DNA from: Paludibacteraceae bacterium
GTDB taxonomy: Bacteria > Bacteroidota > Bacteroidia > Bacteroidales > Paludibacteraceae
Length of the DNA stretch: 64,000 nucleotides
NCBI GenBank assembly: GCA_017550335.1
Contig: JAFZPM010000039.1
Location: forward strand, 51,834-115,833
Reading direction: 5' to 3'
Part shown: positions 59,901 through 64,000 of the stretch, one piece after another
Layout: each line of letters starts with the position of its first letter
How positions within the stretch are numbered: the stretch's first letter is position 1
Made by a program: the position numbers and the translations under genes
Notes under the pieces: model-generated
Seen by the model: only the letters and a program-made list of their open reading frames with translations
Told to the model about the DNA's origin: nothing
Databases searched by the model: none

Positions 59901-61808
59901 GAGGATTACCGCTTGTTGGATGAGTTCTATAAGCAGAAGATACGTCAGGTACACATTGTAGGCGAGTATGCGAATTTGATGGTGAATGATTACAATGCGG
60001 CGTTGCAATATGTACGTGATTATTTCCAAATGGATTTCAAGCGGTTCATTTCTAAATATTTCGAAGGGGAACGGGCTTTGGAGATAGAGAAGAATATTAC
60101 TCCTAAGAAGTATGAGGAACTCTTTGGTAGATTGTCTGGCAAACAGTTGGAGATAATAAAGGACAGTGAGTCGAAGTACATTGTTGTGGCGGCTGGACCG
60201 GGTAGTGGAAAGACGATGCTTTTGGTGCATAAGTTGGCCTCTTTGCTTTGCATGGAGGATGTGAAGCATGAGCAATTATTGATGCTCACTTTTTCGCGCG
60301 CTGCGGCTACTGAGTTCAAGAAGCGTCTTTTGTCGCTGATTGGTAATGCGGCATATTTTGTGGAGATTAAGACGTTTCATTCCTATTGCTTCGACCTAAT
60401 CGGTAAGATTGGCAATCTGGATGATGCGCAGGATGTGGTCTCTCTTGCCACCCAAATGATTCAGAACGGAGATGTTGAGGCGTGCAGGATCAACAAGTCT
60501 GTTTTGGTTATTGACGAGGCGCAGGATATGGATGCGAATGAGTTCGCTTTGGTAGCCGCCTTGATGCAAAAGAACGAGGACATGCGTGTCATCGCTGTGG
60601 GTGACGATGATCAAAATATTTACCAATTCCGAGGGGCGGACTCTAAGTATATGCGTTCTTTCATCGATGAGTTGAAGGCGAAGAAGTATGAGATGACGGA
60701 TAATTTCAGGTCGTGCCGTTCAATCGTTTCTTTGTCGAACGAGTTTGCGAAGGGCATTTCCGAGCGGATGAAGACGGCTCCTATTGCCTCTATGTCTAGC
60801 GACGATGGATTCCTTTCCGTGACGCAGCATGTTAAGGGGAATATGTTCCTTCCTTTTGTTGACCATGTTGCCTCCACTTATCATGGTGAGAATGCATGCG
60901 TGCTGACGAATACGAATGAAGAGGCGCTTCTTTTGGTGCTTTTGCTCTCTCGTAAAGGACTGAACGCAAAGTTGGTGCAGTCTTTGGATGGCTTCCGTTT
61001 CTCTGATTTAGCGGAAATACGTTATTTCTTGAAGCAGGTGAATGTACGGCCTGGTGTCTCTTCCATCACTGATGAGGAATGGAATAGGGCAAAGGAGAAG
61101 ACGGTGGAGATGTACGAGAAGAGTGCCTGTTTGGAGCTTGTGCGGAATTTCTTCGAGGAGTTCGAGGCTGTCAGTGGTAAGGTTAAATACAAAAGTGACT
61201 TGAATGAGTTCGTGTTTGAATCTAGTGTGGAGGATTTCTTTAAGGATAAGGATGCCACAATCTATGTCTCCACGATTCATAAATCGAAGGGTAGGGAGTT
61301 TGATTCAGTCTATTTGTACTTGTCGAATGTGCCTTTCCTCAATGATGATGTAAGAAGACGGTTGTACGTCGGATTGACTCGTGCGAAGCATAATTTATAT
61401 ATTCATTGTGAATCGGGTTTGTTCGCTCCTTTCAAATATCTCTGCACAGTGTATGATGTGGATAATAACACGTATTCAGAACCGAATGAATTGGTCATTC
61501 AATTGAGCCATAGGGATGTGTTTTTGGACTTTTTCAAGAATAAAAAGAAGGAGATTCTCTCGCTCAGAAGCGGTTCTTCCTTGTGTTATGAACATGATGA
61601 AACGAAAGGATATGATTATTTGAAAACGATGGATGGGGTCCGTGTGGTTTCATTGTCGAAAAAGAAACAGTCTGAATTGGCTCCTTTCTTGGCTAAGGGA
61701 TACAAGGTCACCTCCGCCACTGTGCGTTACATTGTCGCATGGAAAGGGAAGGAAGATGAAGAGGAGTCTGCTGTGATATTGGCGGATTTGCGATTGTGCC
61801 GTGACTGA
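56979..61808 (+). CDS. Fusion helicase: DEDD exonuclease + RecQ helicase + UvrD/Rep-type helicase
   Basis: 1609 residues in one frame. Residues 1 to ~130: DEDD 3'-5' exonuclease-like domain (VFIDTEVG with Asp11/Glu13, GHNAIHHD with Asp61, PLNDCSKARDLFHDE). A three-Cys cluster follows (C233-x4-C238-x2-C241). Residues ~260-600: RecQ-type superfamily 2 helicase with FPTGGGKS (Lys292), VIDEAHCFSSWGHDFR, SCFTATAK, ATSAFGMGVDKSDVG and QEAGRAGRNPE. Residues ~620-1030: linker with winged-helix-like segments. Residues ~1055-1500: superfamily 1 UvrD-like helicase with AAGPGSGKT (Lys1078), LTFSRAAATEFKKRL, VIDEAQDMD, VGDDDQNIYQFRGAD, STIHKSKGREFDSVYL and YVGLTRAKHNLYIH. Both motors look intact. Its role (repair, recombination or defence) is inferred only; it is a single-gene unit. 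Confidence 0.92.
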   Translation: MQGKRKLVFIDTEVGWSDKKVHDVGALSDEGATFHSNSITEFLRFVSDADFLCGHNAIHHDLQYLFGDNSATYVSKTIDTLYLSPLLFPKRPYHKLLKDDKLQVDELNNPLNDCSKARDLFHDEIAAFTALPLDLQIIYCTLLYGKEEFKCFFDYVGFTTRSDDPATLIQTFFKDRLCVHANVRAMVEKYPVELAYSLALISVGDTTSITPPWLLRNFSEIENVLWSLRNNPCEDEHCSYCRGMLDIYAGLKKFFGYDAFRTFDGEPMQEQAVSCAVKGESLLCIFPTGGGKSLTFQLPALMAGRTVQGLTVVISPLQSLMKDQVDNLVAKGWEDAVTINGMLDPVSRAEAYECVANGMAKILYIAPELLRSKTLEKLLLARNVVRIVIDEAHCFSSWGHDFRVDYLYIADFIKNLQEKKRMRTPIPVSCFTATAKQKVISDIHDYFMKKLGIELKHFASSSDRKNLRYSVMFAESEDEKYNLLRNLMVSYDCPTIVYVSRTSRAKILSERLTRDGYPTLYFHGKMDSSEKVANQNAFMTDQVRSIVATSAFGMGVDKSDVGLVVHYDISDSLENYAQEAGRAGRNPEMEAKCCVLYSNADLDKHFILLNQTKLSIGEIQQVWSAIKSMTKQRNYMACSPLEIARAAGWDDSVQDMETRIRTAVSALEDAGYIKRGYNIPHVFATGIKVRNMDEATSKLNASRLFNPQDRENAVRIIKSLISAKYVLKSGVAEAEAESRVDYLADRLGMTKQTVISVINLMKQEQIIADVMDMSAFIDKSDSESKSNKIFQNFIKLEEFVLDKLSDTKDGCVFYKELNDQALKSGLSFSSVKSLRTILYFLSVKRYLKKSEVPANGGFEFSFCLPLDNLRAKYGNRRSICSFLIKRFYEQSAKQMDSNGKSVVQFSLVSLLSEYKENQEHTLFASQSSVSLEEMEESILYLSKIGALKLEGGFMVVYNTMEIRRLVDSKYRYKMEDYRLLDEFYKQKIRQVHIVGEYANLMVNDYNAALQYVRDYFQMDFKRFISKYFEGERALEIEKNITPKKYEELFGRLSGKQLEIIKDSESKYIVVAAGPGSGKTMLLVHKLASLLCMEDVKHEQLLMLTFSRAAATEFKKRLLSLIGNAAYFVEIKTFHSYCFDLIGKIGNLDDAQDVVSLATQMIQNGDVEACRINKSVLVIDEAQDMDANEFALVAALMQKNEDMRVIAVGDDDQNIYQFRGADSKYMRSFIDELKAKKYEMTDNFRSCRSIVSLSNEFAKGISERMKTAPIASMSSDDGFLSVTQHVKGNMFLPFVDHVASTYHGENACVLTNTNEEALLLVLLLSRKGLNAKLVQSLDGFRFSDLAEIRYFLKQVNVRPGVSSITDEEWNRAKEKTVEMYEKSACLELVRNFFEEFEAVSGKVKYKSDLNEFVFESSVEDFFKDKDATIYVSTIHKSKGREFDSVYLYLSNVPFLNDDVRRRLYVGLTRAKHNLYIHCESGLFAPFKYLCTVYDVDNNTYSEPNELVIQLSHRDVFLDFFKNKKKEILSLRSGSSLCYEHDETKGYDYLKTMDGVRVVSLSKKKQSELAPFLAKGYKVTSATVRYIVAWKGKEDEEESAVILADLRLCRD

Positions 61809-61921
61809 TGTGACCATCATGCTCGGTGGTTTCATTTATTGCATTAGATATCATACGATTATTGACTATTTGATTATTTACGATTTATTGTTTCAGAATT
61901 GCAGATTGATACAAAAAAACC

Positions 61922-61965
61922 GAAGAGGATATGCCCCATTGAACATATCCTCTTCTGAAAAAAAG
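61922..61965. terminator. Bidirectional terminator between the helicase and repeat-protein genes
   Basis: GAAGAGGATATG (61922-61933) pairs with CATATCCTCTTC (61944-61955). A-rich runs flank both sides, giving T7 on the minus strand (61915-61921); the plus-strand side is A-rich instead, so it best serves the minus-strand gene. Confidence 0.7.
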
Positions 61966-61981
61966 TTTGATTGGCTTAGAA

Positions 61982-64000
61982 TTAGTTCTTAATCAAAATC
62001 TTATGCCCGTTGAAGATGTAGATCCCTGTAGGTAATCCCTCTAGGCTTTCATGCTTGTTGCGGACTTTCACACCCAATGTCGTGTAGATGTCTCCTGGAG
62101 CTTCTCCGTCACTCTTAATCAGCAGGATGCCTGCTTGTTTGAGGATCGTCAGATGGCCTGGTACGTAGCTGAAGGTGTAGTTCGAGGCTTCGGCCCCATC
62201 TGCCGTTATTTCATAGACCCCGATAGGGTGCGCTGGCGTGGCCTCCGTTTGGCATGTCGGTTGCACGATGAAGACATCCTCCGCGTTCTCTCCGTTTTTC
62301 AGGCCTTCCACATGCCATGTCAACGTTGGTAGCGTATCTCCTAACCACATCTCCGCATCGTCCGCTGTGACGGTCAGCTCGGCTTTGTTGATGGTGAGGA
62401 TACCGTTCGTCACCGTCGTTAGTGTGTTGCTGATGCTGCTTTCGTCAAGCGTGATGACGTATATGCCTATATCTGAGGTGATGGTCGCTTCCGTCTTGCC
62501 GACAGGTGTGCCCGCCAATAGGTCAGGACGACTGGTCACATAGGTGAAGGTCGGGTTCTCTTCCCCGTACTGGCGCTCTTGGTTCTCGAACGTCAGCTCT
62601 ATTGGTATGGTCACCCTGATGGTGTCTTCCATTCCCTCTCCCAACGCATTGTATGCTAGTGCATAGACGGTGTCGCTTGGTGCGGTGAGAACCAATACTG
62701 TCTCTGTGTCCACGAAGTCTACCGTCGCGGTCAACTCCTTGCCTTCCTTGTCGTAGAAGTCGACCTGTTGACTCCCCATGCGCATGAACCAATAAACCTT
62801 GTCTCCAGGTTGGCAACTGAATAGGTACCCGTGAAGCTGATTGCCTGTAGGGGCGGCTTCCCTGCTCTCTTGCTCGATCTGGAGCGTGGTGATTGGTATA
62901 TCAATGATCGAATTGAGCCCTTTGAGGGTGTCCATGACCGCTGACGAGCCTACGTTCGCCCTGTTGAAGGCTTGTATGCCGAAGAGGGCGTCGTACGTGT
63001 AGATGACTTGCTTGTTCTTCGTGTCGAACTGGTAGTCCGCCATCACACTGTCTGGCTCTATGCTTGCGAAGTCAACCTCTATGTCGTCGTCAAAGGTCAC
63101 CACGTTGGCTGCTTCTACCTCCACACGCTTACGTGGCTGTTGGTTGAACCAATACTCGTAGGCTACGATCTCGTCAGGAATGATCTCCTCCGGTACGATG
63201 AAGTATTTCGTCAACGCTGGACTGTAATGCCCCATCTTGTCCTTCGCCTGGTAGGTGATGCTATGCAGGCCTGGTGCGAGACCGGAGAGGTCCACATCTA
63301 TGTCGATGACGCCTCCCTCCGCGAACGGAACGGAGATTCGTTCGGATTCGTTCCTGTCGATCCAATACTCGTAGGTCTCAATAGCATTCTCCTGCATGGA
63401 TTCCGCCTGCGGGATGATGAAGTGCTTCAGCACGACTGCACTGGCGTGTCCGTTCTTGTCGAGGGCGCGGAAGGCGATGCTGTGCAGACCCGGGGCAAGA
63501 CTGGAGAAGTCTATGTCCATGTCTACAATGCCTCTTTCATCGAACGGTCCGGACACACGTCCCGCGAAGTTCTTGTCGATCCAATACTCGTACTTGTCGA
63601 GTGTGTTCTCCTGCACGGACTCCGCCTGCGGGATGAGGAAGTGCTTCAGCACGACTGCGCTGGCGTGCCCGTTCTTGTCGAGGGCGCGGAAGGCGATGCT
63701 GTGCAGACCTGGGGCAAGGCTAGAGAAGTCTATGTCCATGTCTACGATGCCTCTTTCATCGAACGGTCCGGACACACGTCCCGCAAAGTTCTTGTCGATC
63801 CAGTACTCGTATTTGTCGAGTATGTTCTCCTGCACGGACTCCGCCTGCGGGATGAGGAAGTGCTTCAGCACGACTGCGCTGGCGTGTCCGTTCTTGTCGA
63901 GGGCGCGGAAGGCGATGCTGTGCAGACCCGGGGCAAGATTGGAGAAGTCTATGTCCATGTCTACGATGCCTTCTGCGTCGAACGGTCCGGACACACGTCC
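61982..64000 (-). CDS. Secreted repeat protein with MBG domains, 5' end beyond window
   Basis: The frame is open to the window edge; the first Met inside (63994) is in the middle of a repeat, so it is not the start. The visible 670 residues hold, from the N-terminal side, three near-identical 73-residue units (KYEYWIDKNFAGRVSGPFD, MDIDFSSLAPGLHSIAFRAL, GHASAVVLKHFLIPQ), two more diverged units, a linker, an Ig-like segment, and two MBG-type units (RQYGEENPTFTYV, NKAELTVTADDAEMWLGD). The tail DIYTTLGVKVRNKHESLEGLPTGIYIFNGHKILIK resembles the C-terminal domains of secreted Bacteroidota proteins, though it is not a clear T9SS tail. Probably a surface or secreted protein. Confidence 0.82.
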   Translation of the reverse strand, partial: GRVSGPFDAEGIVDMDIDFSNLAPGLHSIAFRALDKNGHASAVVLKHFLIPQAESVQENILDKYEYWIDKNFAGRVSGPFDERGIVDMDIDFSSLAPGLHSIAFRALDKNGHASAVVLKHFLIPQAESVQENTLDKYEYWIDKNFAGRVSGPFDERGIVDMDIDFSSLAPGLHSIAFRALDKNGHASAVVLKHFIIPQAESMQENAIETYEYWIDRNESERISVPFAEGGVIDIDVDLSGLAPGLHSITYQAKDKMGHYSPALTKYFIVPEEIIPDEIVAYEYWFNQQPRKRVEVEAANVVTFDDDIEVDFASIEPDSVMADYQFDTKNKQVIYTYDALFGIQAFNRANVGSSAVMDTLKGLNSIIDIPITTLQIEQESREAAPTGNQLHGYLFSCQPGDKVYWFMRMGSQQVDFYDKEGKELTATVDFVDTETVLVLTAPSDTVYALAYNALGEGMEDTIRVTIPIELTFENQERQYGEENPTFTYVTSRPDLLAGTPVGKTEATITSDIGIYVITLDESSISNTLTTVTNGILTINKAELTVTADDAEMWLGDTLPTLTWHVEGLKNGENAEDVFIVQPTCQTEATPAHPIGVYEITADGAEASNYTFSYVPGHLTILKQAGILLIKSDGEAPGDIYTTLGVKVRNKHESLEGLPTGIYIFNGHKILIKN
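63332..64000. repeat. Exact-period 219-bp tandem repeats
   Basis: The marker GGACACACGT starts at 63551, 63770 and 63989, a period of exactly 219 bp (73 codons). Copies differ by only a few bases (for example GCGAAG versus GCAAAG). The array continues past the window edge. Confidence 0.9.

Overview
The window looks like chromosomal DNA from a member of the Bacteroidales (phylum Bacteroidota). Three lines of evidence support this. Many genes are preceded by the phylum-specific promoter pair (TTTG/TTG near -33 and TAnnTTTG near -7) with little Shine-Dalgarno signal. The gene families are typical of the group: an N-succinylornithine carbamoyltransferase-type ArgF', a DUF3276 PurA-like protein, a CvfB-like protein, AsmA, a 1185-residue pyruvate:ferredoxin oxidoreductase and CotH proteins. 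Finally, two secreted proteins end in type IX secretion (T9SS) sorting domains, one type A and one type B (CHU_C). I cannot place it below the order. No rRNA, tRNA, CRISPR array, origin or prophage was seen.

Layout. 1-6.9 kb is an accessory stretch. It holds an asparagine-synthase-like gene broken at a 13-G tract at the window edge, an AlkD-like DNA glycosylase operon, a promoter-terminator pair that may encode a ~77-nt RNA, an IS982-type remnant with both inverted repeats, a lipoprotein ending in a TonB C-terminal domain, and eroded RHS and AAA-ATPase fragments. 6.9-25.8 kb is mostly housekeeping: argF', a Bax-inhibitor-1 protein, DUF3276, a small 2[4Fe-4S] ferredoxin, a polysaccharide flippase, a His-rich COG0523 GTPase, metY with a structured leader, a Mn exporter, a K+ channel, CvfB, AsmA, a DUF6150-like repeat protein, PFOR and a lone C5 DNA methyltransferase.

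26.0-31.7 kb is the strongest candidate for an undescribed system. A small-molecule kinase (APH fold) and a NadM-type nucleotidyltransferase sit beside a 1193-residue protein that joins a UGT-like glycosyltransferase, a PIG-L-type N-deacetylase, an unrecognised middle region and a radical SAM domain. The combination recalls amino-sugar and aminoglycoside chemistry, but the product is unknown. 31.9-39.2 kb is a tight seven-gene operon for a fatty-acid/polyene-like lipid: ketosynthase, ACP, two hotdog dehydratases, thioesterase, an MMPL exporter fused to a methyltransferase, and a CrtI-like oxidoreductase.

39.5-64 kb holds an exported CE6-like esterase with a CBM6-like module, an 8-repeat Ig-like T9SS type B protein, an operon of permease, lipoprotein and hydrolase, a CotH-kinase T9SS protein, an M16 peptidase, hpt-adk, a 1609-residue exonuclease-RecQ-UvrD fusion helicase, and (running off the right edge) a secreted protein built from exact 219-bp tandem repeats plus MBG domains.

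Family assignments rest on motifs read by eye; no database search was possible.
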